Below, piece after piece: positions 26,778-36,314 of a stretch of DNA of 64,000 nucleotides (positions are counted from its first letter, which is position 1; each line of letters opens with the position of its first letter). Made by a program: the position numbers and the translations under genes. The notes under the pieces were generated by a model. It saw nothing but the letters and a program-made list of their open reading frames with translations, was not told the origin of the DNA and made no database searches. Source of the DNA: CADCTM01 sp049671305 (GTDB taxonomy: Bacteria; Cyanobacteriota; Cyanobacteriia; Cyanobacteriales; Coleofasciculaceae); the NCBI GenBank assembly GCA_049671305.1, contig JBATUR010000035.1, forward strand, positions 1-64,000, read 5' to 3'.

Positions 26778-27452
26778 CTAACTCAATCTTTCCACAAATG
26801 CCTGATGTTCCAAAGTTGCTAAACCTGACTGCAAAACTTCCAAAATCTCAGCTCTATTTCCTTGACGCAACCCATTAACAGATAACCATAATCCAGGAAA
26901 CACTTCAGAGCGAATTATGCCACGTTCATCGGCAATTAATGAAACATATCTACCTTCTTCCAACACAAACCAATCAACTTTATTCTCATACATTTGCCAG
27001 ACAATATATTCCCGCACTCCATTGCGACGATAAGCATTTAATTTATCATTCAAATCATAACTAGCGCTACTCGCCGCGACTTCTACAATTAATTCCGGTG
27101 CACCCTCAATATAATCATCTTCACTAATAGAAGAATTGCCGCCTACTTCTGGCTCAATTCTTAATAAAGCATCTGGTTGTGGCTCATTATCCGCATCTAA
27201 ACGAACTGTGGCATTATCAAGTAAATCAACTCCCGGAGTTGCAGCACAATACACTCCTAGCCAAGTCATGATTATGCCATGAGGTCTGCCATGTCTGGTC
27301 GCGCGAACTGGGGAAGCCACGTAAACAACTCCTTCAATAAGTTCAGCTTTACGAATGTGTGGAGAAGCGAGATAACGGCGCTCAAATTCTGCACGAGTTA
27401 GATGATCGCCACTTTCTAAAGGTGCTATATTAATTGCCGAATTGATAACCAT
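26778..27452 (-). CDS. Uma2-family (DUF820) protein with PD-(D/E)XK nuclease fold
   Basis: 224 residues. The family motifs are visible: AELIEGVVYVASPV, the GRPHGIIMTWLG helix, PQPDALLRI, APELIVEVAASSASYDLNDKLNAYRRNGVREY interrupted only by usual variation, and the terminal FPGLWLSVNGL. Uma2 proteins are highly multiplied in cyanobacteria and are predicted nucleases of unknown role. It ends the accessory island and is convergent with the RelE-type pair, 56 bases away. Confidence 0.88.
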   Translation of the reverse strand: MVINSAINIAPLESGDHLTRAEFERRYLASPHIRKAELIEGVVYVASPVRATRHGRPHGIIMTWLGVYCAATPGVDLLDNATVRLDADNEPQPDALLRIEPEVGGNSSISEDDYIEGAPELIVEVAASSASYDLNDKLNAYRRNGVREYIVWQMYENKVDWFVLEEGRYVSLIADERGIIRSEVFPGLWLSVNGLRQGNRAEILEVLQSGLATLEHQAFVERLS

Positions 27453-27527
27453 AAAATTACAGCCATAATTAACTTTAGATTGGTAAAAGAGGCGATCGCA
27501 TTTTAGCCATCGCCCACCGAAAAAATG

Positions 27528-28970
27528 TCAACGATGCCAGTCAGTCACACCACCAGGCTTATCAATTAGGGTAATTCCTGCTTCTTGCAATTCATTACGA
27601 ATGCGATCGCTCATCTCATAATTTTTCGCCGCTTTCGCCTGTTTCCGCAACTCAATTTTTGCCTCAATTTCCTCATCACTCAACCCCTCAACCGCCTCAA
27701 CTTCCTCTACTTTTGCCTGCAAACCCAACACCTCTGCCAACATTACCAACGTCTGCCATTGTGGTTGTAATTCTGCCGGCGCAGTCTTAGTTTTACCCTC
27801 ATGGACAAGGATATTACCTTCACGTTGCAAATCCTTAGCCAGTTCAAACAAAATAGCTAAACCTGCGGCAAAATTAAAGTCATCATTCACCGCTTCCTTA
27901 AAACGCTCAACAACGGCATTATCTTGTGGGGGCGCACTGCCGTGAGCCCCTACCCAAGCCAATTTTTCACCATATAGCTGCCCAAATAACAGCCCTTCCT
28001 TCAGCGTTTGCCAACCATTAGTTGCCGACTCCAAAGCATCATCAGAAAAATCAATCGGCTTACGGTATTGTGCCATCAAGACAAACACACGCACCGCCAT
28101 TGGGTCAACTGGTCGGTCTAACAAGTCGCGAATCGTGATAAAGTTGCCCAAAGATTTGGACATTTTTTCACCTTCCACCTTGACCATGCCCGTGTGCAAC
28201 CAATAACGCGAAAGTGGTTTGCCTGTCACCGCTTCCGACTGGGCAATTTCATTTTCATGGTGAGGAAACTTCAAATCTTCGCCACCCGTATGAATATCAA
28301 TCGTCTCACCCAAACTATCCCGGATCATCGCCGAGCATTCGATATGCCAGCCCGGACGCCCGGAACCCCAAGGAGAATCCCAAGCTGGTTCTCCTGGCTT
28401 TGCTGCCTTCCACAGGGCAAAATCTGAGGGATTTCTTTTAATGGATGCTTCATGATCAACTCGTCCACTTGCCCCGGCTTGCATTTCATCCAACTTGCGC
28501 CCAGAAAGCTTGCCATATTCAGGAAACTGCCGTACAGCATAGTAAACATCACCTGCGGCTGGGTAGGCGAAGTTTTTTTGTTCCAACTCAGCAATCAGGC
28601 GCTTAATGCCGTCTAGAGTATGGGTAGCGCGGGGGTAGGCGTCGGCTTCCTTGACATTGAGGCGCGCCATGTCTGCAAAATACGCTTGGATAAAGCGATC
28701 GCTTACTGCTTCCATTGTCGTGCCTTCATTTCGCGCCCGATTGAGAATTTTGTCATCAATATCGGTAAAATTCTGGATATAGCGCACCTCATAGCCGCTA
28801 AATTGCAGATAACGACGGGCAGTATCCCAGACAATGCAAGTCCTGGCATGACCCAAATGGCAATAATCATAAACCGTGATGCCGCAGCAATACATCTGCA
28901 CTTTCCCGTTTACCAACGGCTCGAACAGTTCTTTGTGACGGTTTAGGGTATTGTAAAGCGTTAAGGTCAT
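27528..28970 (-). CDS. cysS: Cysteinyl-tRNA synthetase
   Basis: 480 residues from the ATG at 28970; the frame is open a further 30 codons, but those residues are not conserved. It charges tRNA-Cys. HIGH-type motif HLGH in YDYCHLGHARTC, KMSKS motif in EKMSKSLGNF, and the zinc ligands (first Cys in MYCCGITVYD, later ECSAM and HHENE) are present. The C-terminal anticodon-stem region (ELRKQAKAAKNYEMSDRIR) is complete. It shares a 135-base divergent region with the cobW-type gene. Confidence 0.96.
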   Translation of the reverse strand: MTLTLYNTLNRHKELFEPLVNGKVQMYCCGITVYDYCHLGHARTCIVWDTARRYLQFSGYEVRYIQNFTDIDDKILNRARNEGTTMEAVSDRFIQAYFADMARLNVKEADAYPRATHTLDGIKRLIAELEQKNFAYPAAGDVYYAVRQFPEYGKLSGRKLDEMQAGASGRVDHEASIKRNPSDFALWKAAKPGEPAWDSPWGSGRPGWHIECSAMIRDSLGETIDIHTGGEDLKFPHHENEIAQSEAVTGKPLSRYWLHTGMVKVEGEKMSKSLGNFITIRDLLDRPVDPMAVRVFVLMAQYRKPIDFSDDALESATNGWQTLKEGLLFGQLYGEKLAWVGAHGSAPPQDNAVVERFKEAVNDDFNFAAGLAILFELAKDLQREGNILVHEGKTKTAPAELQPQWQTLVMLAEVLGLQAKVEEVEAVEGLSDEEIEAKIELRKQAKAAKNYEMSDRIRNELQEAGITLIDKPGGVTDWHR

Positions 28971-29105
28971 GACATCAATGAAATTAGGATAAAAATCAAG
29001 CGACAATATGAGGAAGGAATGGATATTTGCTAGCATCCTCATGTGGTGTGTTGCCCACACCTGTACGCTATCCTCCTATATTTTGACCTTTTCGACATTG
29101 TTATT

Positions 29106-30203
29106 ATGCAATCAGCTCAAGAAACTACAACCTCCGACGCATTAGATGCCCCAAAACAAGGCTTACCCGTTACAATCATTACCGGTTTTCTCGGTAGCGG
29201 CAAAACGACTCTGCTAAACCATATTTTGACCAATCAACAGGGACTAAAAACCGCTGTTTTGGTAAACGAATTTGGTGAAATTGGCATTGATAATGAGCTA
29301 ATTGTCTCTACTGGCGAAGATATGGTGGAATTAAATAATGGTTGTGTTTGCTGCACCATTAATAATGATTTAGTTGAAGCCGTCTACAAAGTTTTAGAAC
29401 GGGAAGATAAGGTAGATTATTTAGTTGTTGAAACTACTGGTCTTGCTGATCCGTTGCCTGTAGCACTCACCTTTTTGGGTACGGAACTACGAGACATGAC
29501 TCGTCTTGATTCTATCGTGACAATGGTAGACTGCGAAAACTTTAGTTTGGATTTATTTAGTAGTGAAGCTGCTAATAGCCAAATTGCTTATGGTGATATT
29601 CTTGTACTCAATAAAACTGACTTAGTAGATGAAGCTGATGTTGATTCTTTGGAAATCAGAATTCGTGAGATGAAAGCTGGGGCAAGAATTCTCAGAACTA
29701 CTAAATCTCAAGTTCCCCTGCCTTTAATTCTCAGTGTTGGGTTGTTTGAATCTGACAAATATTTTGAGACAAAAGCACCTGAACATGAGCATGACCATCA
29801 TGATCACGAGCATCATGTTCATGATGAAAATTGCGGTCATGACCACCATGAACATGATCATCATGACCATTCTAATCACTTAGAAAATGATGGCTTTACT
29901 TCTCTTTCTTTTCAGAGTGATAAACCTTTTGCCATTCGACAGTTCCAGCATTTCTTAGACCATCAATTACCAGAAAGTGTCTTTCGGGCAAAGGGAATTA
30001 TTTGGTTTAATGAAAGTGCAAATCGTCATATTTTCCACCTCAGCGGCAAGCGATTTACGATTGAAGATGAGCAGTGGAAAGGCGAACCGAAAACCCAATT
30101 AGTCTTAATTGGACAGAATTTAGACCATGATACATTGCGATCGCAACTTGAAAAATGTGTCTGTATGCCTAGTGCCAATCGTGGCAAGGGTTTTGGCAAG
30201 TAG
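29106..30203 (+). CDS. CobW/G3E-family metallochaperone GTPase with His-rich loop
   Basis: 365 residues from the ATG at 29106; the upstream frame to 29043 is unlikely. G3E GTPase features: Walker A GFLGSGKTT (27-35), NEFGEIGID, the metal-binding CxCC (Cys80, Cys82, Cys83 in NNGCVCC), ETTGLADPLP and NKTDL. Residues about 226-258 form a His/Asp/Glu-rich segment with more than a dozen His that should bind zinc or another divalent metal, followed by the CobW C-terminal domain. COG0523 proteins of this sort deliver zinc or cobalt to client enzymes. I found no clear Zur box in the short upstream region. Confidence 0.92.
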   Translation: MQSAQETTTSDALDAPKQGLPVTIITGFLGSGKTTLLNHILTNQQGLKTAVLVNEFGEIGIDNELIVSTGEDMVELNNGCVCCTINNDLVEAVYKVLEREDKVDYLVVETTGLADPLPVALTFLGTELRDMTRLDSIVTMVDCENFSLDLFSSEAANSQIAYGDILVLNKTDLVDEADVDSLEIRIREMKAGARILRTTKSQVPLPLILSVGLFESDKYFETKAPEHEHDHHDHEHHVHDENCGHDHHEHDHHDHSNHLENDGFTSLSFQSDKPFAIRQFQHFLDHQLPESVFRAKGIIWFNESANRHIFHLSGKRFTIEDEQWKGEPKTQLVLIGQNLDHDTLRSQLEKCVCMPSANRGKGFGK

Positions 30204-30215
30204 TCTCCAACTTTT

Positions 30216-30248
30216 AGATCCCCGACTTCTTAAAGAAGTCGGGGATCT
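30216..30248. repeat. Dispersed-type hairpin repeat between cobW-like gene and dtd
   Basis: Perfect inverted repeat with 16-base arms, AGATCCCCGACTTCTT and its complement, separated by one base. It lies 13 bases after the GTPase stop and 28 bases before dtd. I recall this sequence as a frequent dispersed repeat in filamentous cyanobacteria. It could also act as a terminator for the upstream gene. Confidence 0.8.
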
Positions 30249-30276
30249 CCCCTTCAATTTCAATTTTGAAAAACTG

Positions 30277-30732
30277 ATGCGTATAATCATCCAGCGAGTT
30301 AAATCTTCTCAAGTTGAAGTAGCAGGTATTGTTGTCGGCAAAATTGAGCAAGGATTGAATCTACTTGTGGGTATTGCTAATACTGATACCGAAGCAGAAC
30401 TCGACTGGATGGCACAAAAATGTTTGAATTTAAGATTATTTCCAGGAACAGAAACTGGTAATGAACGTTGGGAAAAATCAGTCTTAGAAATTGGTGGTGA
30501 ACTATTAGTAATTAGTCAGTTTACCCTTTATGGTGACTGCCGCAAAGGACGCCGCCCTGATTTTTCTCGTTCCGCTTCTCCTGAACCTGCACGGCAGTTG
30601 TATGAGCAATTTGTGGAGAAGTTACGCAAGAGTAATTTGCGGGTGGAAACCGGGAAGTTTGGCGCAATGATGCAAGTACAAATTGAAAATGATGGTCCAG
30701 TAACGTTGTTATTAGAACGAGAGCAAGAATAA
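30277..30732 (+). CDS. dtd: D-aminoacyl-tRNA deacylase
   Basis: 151 residues from the ATG at 30277; the longer frame runs through the upstream hairpin repeat and is not a gene. It hydrolyses D-aminoacyl-tRNA (and Gly-tRNA-Ala) as a chirality checkpoint. The two family motifs are present: SQFTLYGDCRKGRRPDF and the C-terminal NDGPVTLLLE, which carries the cross-subunit Gly-Pro. Length is normal. Confidence 0.96.
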   Translation: MRIIIQRVKSSQVEVAGIVVGKIEQGLNLLVGIANTDTEAELDWMAQKCLNLRLFPGTETGNERWEKSVLEIGGELLVISQFTLYGDCRKGRRPDFSRSASPEPARQLYEQFVEKLRKSNLRVETGKFGAMMQVQIENDGPVTLLLEREQE

Positions 30733-30782
30733 AGTTGCAAATGAACAGCTAAACCCTCATAGATAACTTTAAAGAGGCATCG

Positions 30783-31919
30783 CTACTCTATCTGCCAAAC
30801 TTTAATTCTCTTATCCTTACTAGCACTAACTAAATTACGACCATTTGGGCTAAAAGCGACTGAACCTACCCCCTCAGAATGCCCAGAAATAGTATTCAAC
30901 AATTCCCCAGAACTTAACTGCCAAAACTTAATTGTTTTATCCGTACTGCCACTAGCTAACATCGTACCTTCTGGATTAATGCTAACAGATAAAACAGCAG
31001 CACAATGTCCCAAAAGAGTATGTATTAATTGTCCAGTTTGCAAATTCCAAATCTTAATTGTTTGATCAGCACTAGCACTTACAAGTGTCTTACCATCAGG
31101 GCTAATAGCAAGTGAAGAAATATAAGCTGTATGCCCAGATAAATTTTTGGGTTGAGAAATACAAGTTTCGCCCTTACAACCGTTACCAACATTCCAAATC
31201 TTAATAACTTTATCTAAACCACCACTAACTAGAATCTTACCATCGGGGCTAAATGCTAATGTCCGTACTGAGTCAGAATGACTGGAAAGTGTATGTAATA
31301 GTTTACCTGTTTCGAGGTTCCAAATTTTCACCTGATTGTCACTAGCGCCAGTTGCCAAGGTCTGCCCTTGGGGGTTAAATACAACACTATATACTGCACC
31401 TAAATGTGCGAATATATTTTTGATTAATTTGCCGGAATTTAAATCCCAGAATTTGATGTCATTCCAACTGCCACTAGCAACAATTTTACCATCTGGACTA
31501 ATAGCAACTGAATGACTCCAGAGTGCATACATCGGCAAAATTTGCTTGGGAGTATTGCATTGTGTACCTGTACAATTGCCTAAATTCCAGACTTTAACAT
31601 TAGAAAAATCACTGCTACTAATCAAGTTTTGTCCATCTGGACTAATGGCGACTGAGTGCAGTGATGATGAATCCTCCGTCAAGGTGTAAGCTAACTTAAC
31701 GGAGGGTGGATTGAGTTTTTTTTGGGAGGATATGCCTTGAGTTGCCGAAGCTGCATTTTGTGTTTTTGAGCAAGGATCTAAAGCTGTTGGAGTTGGCGAA
31801 TCTAAAAGTTTATAGTAGCTCCAACTGAAACCCGCAATAGTTGCGATCGCTCCTAAACCAATCACTATAAATCGGTTTCGCCTAGATAAAATCCCACGAG
31901 TAGATGGGGTGGAAGGCAT
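30783..31919 (-). CDS. Membrane-anchored WD40-repeat protein
   Basis: 378 residues. A single N-terminal membrane helix (about 17-36, FIVIGLGAIATIAGFSW) is followed by a linker and seven WD40 repeats from about residue 75 onward, each with the SPDG turn and a terminal KIW/KFW/KVW. These form one beta-propeller, presumably outside the cytoplasm or at the membrane surface, used for protein-protein contacts. Two repeats contain a small Cys-bearing insert (GNCTGTQCN, GNGCKGETC). No enzymatic domain is present and the partner is unknown. Confidence 0.9.
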   Translation of the reverse strand: MPSTPSTRGILSRRNRFIVIGLGAIATIAGFSWSYYKLLDSPTPTALDPCSKTQNAASATQGISSQKKLNPPSVKLAYTLTEDSSSLHSVAISPDGQNLISSSDFSNVKVWNLGNCTGTQCNTPKQILPMYALWSHSVAISPDGKIVASGSWNDIKFWDLNSGKLIKNIFAHLGAVYSVVFNPQGQTLATGASDNQVKIWNLETGKLLHTLSSHSDSVRTLAFSPDGKILVSGGLDKVIKIWNVGNGCKGETCISQPKNLSGHTAYISSLAISPDGKTLVSASADQTIKIWNLQTGQLIHTLLGHCAAVLSVSINPEGTMLASGSTDKTIKFWQLSSGELLNTISGHSEGVGSVAFSPNGRNLVSASKDKRIKVWQIE

Positions 31920-31961
31920 TTTTAATCAGCCCCTGGCAGTGATTATCTTCATTCTAAAGGT

Positions 31962-33074
31962 TCACCCCAAGCCCTCGATAGTTGGGTGGAAGAAAAACGC
32001 TAGCGCCAAAACAACATAAGCTGCCAAAAGCAAAATTCCTTCTAACCAATTTGATCTGCCATCAGAACTAATTGAATTGGCAATTAATACTGATACGGCG
32101 ACTGCTACCAGTTCAAATGGGTTAAAGTCTAAATCCATCGGTTGCCCTAAAAACCAGCCCGCCAGGACTAATACTGGGGCGACGAAAAGGGCAATTTGCA
32201 GACTAGAACCAACTGCTACGGAGACGGAAAGATCCATTTTGTTTTTCATTGCCACGGTAACGGCGGTGGCGTGTTCGGCAGCGTTACCAATTACGGGTAT
32301 GATTATTACACCTGTAAAAAGTGCGCTTAATCCTAATTTGGCGGTGGCGTCTTCTAAGGTATCAACCAATAGTTCTGACTCATACGCTACGACTAGAGTA
32401 ATTGCTAATAAGATGCCAATCCATAACCATAAATTAGGTTTGTGTTCGGTATTTTCTTCTACCAAGTTCGCATCTGCCAAATCTTCTAAGTCAGCTATGC
32501 CGACATCAAATAAATAGCTATGGGTTTTCATGGAAAATAGCAGCGTCAGTCCATAAACCAGAATTAAGACGACAGCTACGGCGGCGGAAAGTTTTTGCAA
32601 CGTCGGTTCGCTGATCCCCGATGAGGTGGCATCGACGGCGGTTGGTACAAGTATTGCTATGACGGCTAGGTTCATTGAGGAGGCATTTACCCGTGCCACA
32701 ATGGGCTGAAATTCTTGTTCTTTGTAGCGTAAGCCTCCAAGCAACATAGAAAAGCCCATCACTAGGAGTAGGTTACTAATAATTGAACCTGTAATTGTGG
32801 CTTTGACAACATCGACAAGTCCGGCATTCAGGGCAATTAGGGCAATAATTAATTCTGTGGCGTTGCCAAAAGTTGCATTTAATAATCCTCCCAAAGAGGG
32901 ACCGACGACAACGGCAATTTCTTCGGTTGCTGTACCCATAAAGGCGGCAAGAGGCAAAATTGCCAAGCCGGAGGTGATGAAGACAACGGCTGAACCCCAA
33001 TGCAGGAAGTGTCCGGCAATGGAAATTGGCACAAATAGCAGCAATGTAAACAAAATTGTATTTTTATTGAGCAT
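31962..33074 (-). CDS. cax: Calcium/proton exchanger of the CaCA superfamily (CAX)
   Basis: 370 residues with about 11 hydrophobic segments arranged as two Na_Ca_ex repeats. The alpha motifs are GNATELIIALIAL in the first half and GNAAEHATAV in the second, with their conserved Glu residues, separated by an acidic loop (DVGIADLEDLADANLVEEN). The family exports Ca2+ in exchange for H+ and supports salt or alkaline tolerance. No regulatory N-terminal extension as in plant CAX is present. Confidence 0.93.
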   Translation of the reverse strand: MLNKNTILFTLLLFVPISIAGHFLHWGSAVVFITSGLAILPLAAFMGTATEEIAVVVGPSLGGLLNATFGNATELIIALIALNAGLVDVVKATITGSIISNLLLVMGFSMLLGGLRYKEQEFQPIVARVNASSMNLAVIAILVPTAVDATSSGISEPTLQKLSAAVAVVLILVYGLTLLFSMKTHSYLFDVGIADLEDLADANLVEENTEHKPNLWLWIGILLAITLVVAYESELLVDTLEDATAKLGLSALFTGVIIIPVIGNAAEHATAVTVAMKNKMDLSVSVAVGSSLQIALFVAPVLVLAGWFLGQPMDLDFNPFELVAVAVSVLIANSISSDGRSNWLEGILLLAAYVVLALAFFFHPTIEGLG

Positions 33075-33532
33075 CTATGTTTTCTTTACCTCAAAAGCGT
33101 TGTGTGAATTCGACTGTAGGACTGGGGCAACCTCCTACAATACTGATTTTTGGTCTTAGCTGTACCAGAATATGTCATTTGGCATGGGCAGTTGCAAGCG
33201 GAAACTGTTATCTTACGATTAAGTTCTGTGTACTTAGTACAAGTTCCATAAACTTGATACAATTTCCATGAACTTGCTAGAGGTGTAAGACGGACATTGC
33301 TGTTAAATGAAAACAGTGTTAAAAAGTTCATAGCTTTTCTTTTCCTGTCAGCCTTAGTTCCTGGCACACAAAGCTGGTCACGACACACTGTTTTTGTCGG
33401 TTTTTGAGATTGCAAGTCCTAAACATATTCCCTTTCTTGATGACTGCTTCGTTCGATTGATTCCCTACTGCCTGATTATCTGTAGGTGCAACCAAGCAGT
33501 CTAACTAATCTTTACTCTAATTTGGTACTCCC
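33075..33532. other. Divergent intergenic region, cax / GH57
   Basis: 458 bases carrying both promoters. The two tandem operator-like repeats at 33238-33277 are the only clear structure; no supported ORF is present. Confidence 0.5.
33238..33277. promoter_or_regulatory. Two tandem 20-bp operator-like repeats
   Basis: 33238-33257 and 33258-33277 match at 17 of 20 positions. The first contains a perfect inverted repeat CAAGTT-CCATA-AACTTG and the second keeps most of it. A 20-bp period puts both sites on similar faces of the helix, as expected for cooperative binding of a dimeric regulator. Confidence 0.5.
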
Positions 33533-36196
33533 ATGACTTCTGCTGCCGAGCTTCCAGCTTCACAATACGCTGCTGCTATGAACGCGATTGCAATGACGTT
33601 AGACAATGCCGGGATCGCTAATGATTCTCTGCAAACTGCGACGGGCGTCTATGTGACAGTCCACGGTCATTTTTATCAGCCACCCCGTGAAAACCCTTAC
33701 CTGGATACAATTGAGCGTCAGCCGAGTGCATCGCCTTTTCATGACTGGAATGAGCGCATTCACCATGAATGCTATCGCCCAAATGCCTTTGCTAGGGTGC
33801 TGAATGACCGGGGCGAAGTTACGGGGATCGTGAATAATTATGAGTATTTGAGCTTCAATATGGGTCCGACCTTGTTGTCGTGGCTCGAACGCTACGATAT
33901 TGAGGTTTATCAACGGATCTTGGAGGCGGATCGCTTAAGTTGCGATCGCTTAAATGGTCACGGAAATGCGATCGCTCAAGTCTACAACCACATCATCCTT
34001 CCCCTCGCTAATGAGCGCGATAAACATACCCAAATCCGCTGGGGTATTGAAGATTTCCGATCCCGCTTCAATCGTGATCCCGAAGGCATCTGGCTTGCAG
34101 AAACGGCGGTTGATTACCCAACACTGGAAGCTTTAGCCGCAGAAGGCATTAAATTTACCATCCTCGCACCTTCTCAAGCCGAGCGCTGCCGGGTGATCCC
34201 AAGCGATGATCAACCTGATAGTGAATGGCTAGAAGTTGGCGGAAATCAGATTGATCCCACCCGCCCTTATCGCTGTTTCCTGGAAAGTGGTAAATACATC
34301 GATCTCTTTTTCTACGATGGACCAATTTCCCGCGATATGGGCTTTAATGATGTCCTGAGCAATTCAACACATTTTGCCGGACGTTTAGGGCAGGCAGTAC
34401 GTGGGGATCACCGCCCATCACAGCTTATATCTGTGGCGACGGATGGGGAAACCTTCGGACATCACAAAGGCGGCACGGAAAAATGCTTGGCTTTTGCTTT
34501 TACTCAGGAATTTCCTAACCGGGACTGGACAGTAACGAATTACGCCCACTACCTAAGCATCAATTCACCCACCTGGGAAGTGGTACTGAAGCCTGTAACC
34601 GCTTGGAGTTGCGCTCATGGGGTGGATCGTTGGCAGGATGATTGCGGCTGTGGTGGCGGCGGTGGATGGCATCAGAAGTGGCGGCGTCCGTTGCGGGATG
34701 CGTTGGATTGGCTGCGGGATAAGTTGATTAAGGTTTATGAAGAAGCTGGGCGCAAGTTTTTCCTTGATCCCTGGCAGGCAAGAGAAGAGTATATTCAGGT
34801 AATACGCGATCGCTCGGCGGCGAATGTTGAACAGTTTTTGATGCATCACCGCAAGCGGAAACTGACGCCAGCAGAGCAGTTAGATGCTTTACGCTTGTTG
34901 GAAATGCAGCGTCATGCTTTGCTGATGTATACCAGTTGCGGTTGGTTTTTTGAGGAGATTTCTCGCCCGGAAGGAGTGCAAATTTTACGTTATGCCGCCC
35001 GTGCGCTGGAATTGGCGGGTGAAGTGGCTGGGGTGCAGTTGGAAAAGAGCTTTTTGCGCCGCCTCAATAATGCACCGAGTAATGTTGAGTCTTATCAGCA
35101 TGGCGGCGAGGTTTATCGCCAGTTGGTGGTGTCGGCGCAAATTAGTTTTAAGCAAGTTGGGGCTTATTATGCGATAAGTTCTTTGGTGGGTAGGCAGGAG
35201 AAGCGAGTTAAGAAACAAGAAGCTGAAGCGAGTCATCTTTCTTGTTTTGTGCCACATCCTTCTAAGGTTTATTGCTATGAGGTGAAACAGCTAGATTATC
35301 GGCGGCAACAACTGGGATCGCTGACTATGGCGGTGGGGCAGGTGCGCTTGCTTTCTGAGATTACTTGGGAAACTAGTCATTTGGTGTTTGCGGTGCTGCA
35401 TTTGGGCGGCTGGGATTTTCACTGCTGTATTCAACCGTTTACGGGGCGTCGTGCTTATAGTCAGTTGAAGGAGAAGCTGTTTGAAAGTTTAAAGCAAGGC
35501 AGCGCGGCGCAGTTGCTTTTGGAGATGACGCCACTGTTTAGCAGTGATTCGTTTGGCTTGCAAGATTTGTTTGCTGAGGAAAGGCATCGGATTATGCGGA
35601 TGTTGAGTCATGAAACACTGACCCGGTTGGATCAGCTTTATACTCAGGTTTACCGCGATAATTACGGAATTTTGATGGCTTTTCAGCGGGATCAGTTGCC
35701 GGTGCCCCAGGAGTTGCAGGTGGCAGCGGAGATTAGTTTGTCGAATCGCTGTATTATTGCACTGCGGGCGTTGGATCGGGAATTAAGTAATCGCAAAATG
35801 TGGTTGACTCATTTGGCTGAGTTGGAAGCGATCGCAACTGAATCTAATCATTTACATTGTCATCTGCAAATTACCGAAGCAAAACCGACGTTGGAAAAGT
35901 TACTTTTGCGATCGCTCTGGCAACTAATGTTTGATGCTAATTCTGAGACTTTGGAGGGTGATGTTCGTTATATTGAGCGTCTGATTAAGCTAGGAAATCA
36001 GCTTAACCTAAATCTATCTTTAGATTGCTGCCAGGAATTATACTTTAGTTGTTTGCAATCACGCCTAATACCGCAGTGTCAGTTAGCGATGCAAGAAGCT
36101 GAAACCTATTGGGATATTAGTCAGTTGCGGCAGTTACTGCAACTTGGAGAAAATTTGGCAGTTGATGTTAGTTTTTGGTTGAGTCAGTTGCCCTAG
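33533..36196 (+). CDS. Glycoside hydrolase family 57 protein with DUF3536 region
   Basis: 887 residues. GH57 motifs are visible: motif 1 HGHFYQPPRENPY, the nucleophile region GIWLAETAVDYPT, and motif 4 SVATDGETFGHH with the acid Asp. A Gly-rich DDCGCGGGGGWHQKW follows, then a long helical C-terminal region typical of DUF3536 members. Related enzymes act on alpha-glucans (amylase or branching enzyme), so a glycogen-related role is inferred. The last 13 bases, including the stop, lie within the first unit of a 131-bp tandem duplication. Confidence 0.9.
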   Translation: MTSAAELPASQYAAAMNAIAMTLDNAGIANDSLQTATGVYVTVHGHFYQPPRENPYLDTIERQPSASPFHDWNERIHHECYRPNAFARVLNDRGEVTGIVNNYEYLSFNMGPTLLSWLERYDIEVYQRILEADRLSCDRLNGHGNAIAQVYNHIILPLANERDKHTQIRWGIEDFRSRFNRDPEGIWLAETAVDYPTLEALAAEGIKFTILAPSQAERCRVIPSDDQPDSEWLEVGGNQIDPTRPYRCFLESGKYIDLFFYDGPISRDMGFNDVLSNSTHFAGRLGQAVRGDHRPSQLISVATDGETFGHHKGGTEKCLAFAFTQEFPNRDWTVTNYAHYLSINSPTWEVVLKPVTAWSCAHGVDRWQDDCGCGGGGGWHQKWRRPLRDALDWLRDKLIKVYEEAGRKFFLDPWQAREEYIQVIRDRSAANVEQFLMHHRKRKLTPAEQLDALRLLEMQRHALLMYTSCGWFFEEISRPEGVQILRYAARALELAGEVAGVQLEKSFLRRLNNAPSNVESYQHGGEVYRQLVVSAQISFKQVGAYYAISSLVGRQEKRVKKQEAEASHLSCFVPHPSKVYCYEVKQLDYRRQQLGSLTMAVGQVRLLSEITWETSHLVFAVLHLGGWDFHCCIQPFTGRRAYSQLKEKLFESLKQGSAAQLLLEMTPLFSSDSFGLQDLFAEERHRIMRMLSHETLTRLDQLYTQVYRDNYGILMAFQRDQLPVPQELQVAAEISLSNRCIIALRALDRELSNRKMWLTHLAELEAIATESNHLHCHLQITEAKPTLEKLLLRSLWQLMFDANSETLEGDVRYIERLIKLGNQLNLNLSLDCCQELYFSCLQSRLIPQCQLAMQEAETYWDISQLRQLLQLGENLAVDVSFWLSQLP

Positions 36197-36314
36197 TTAG
36201 TTTTGCCCGCAGTCTAAAGTCTGGGCTACACAAACTAAGCCTGCTAAGGCAGTCTTAAATACATTAGTATTTTAGTCCGCGCAGGCGGACTTTGTTTATG
36301 TAGCCGCGACTTTA
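36184..36314. repeat. 131-bp tandem repeat, copy 1 (includes GH57 stop codon)
   Basis: Copy 1 of a direct repeat with exact 131-base offset. It starts inside the GH57 gene and contains the palindrome AGTCCGCGCAGGCGGACT (36274-36291) followed by TTGTTTATGTAGCC, similar to the REP-like family at 38-42 kb. Confidence 0.85.
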
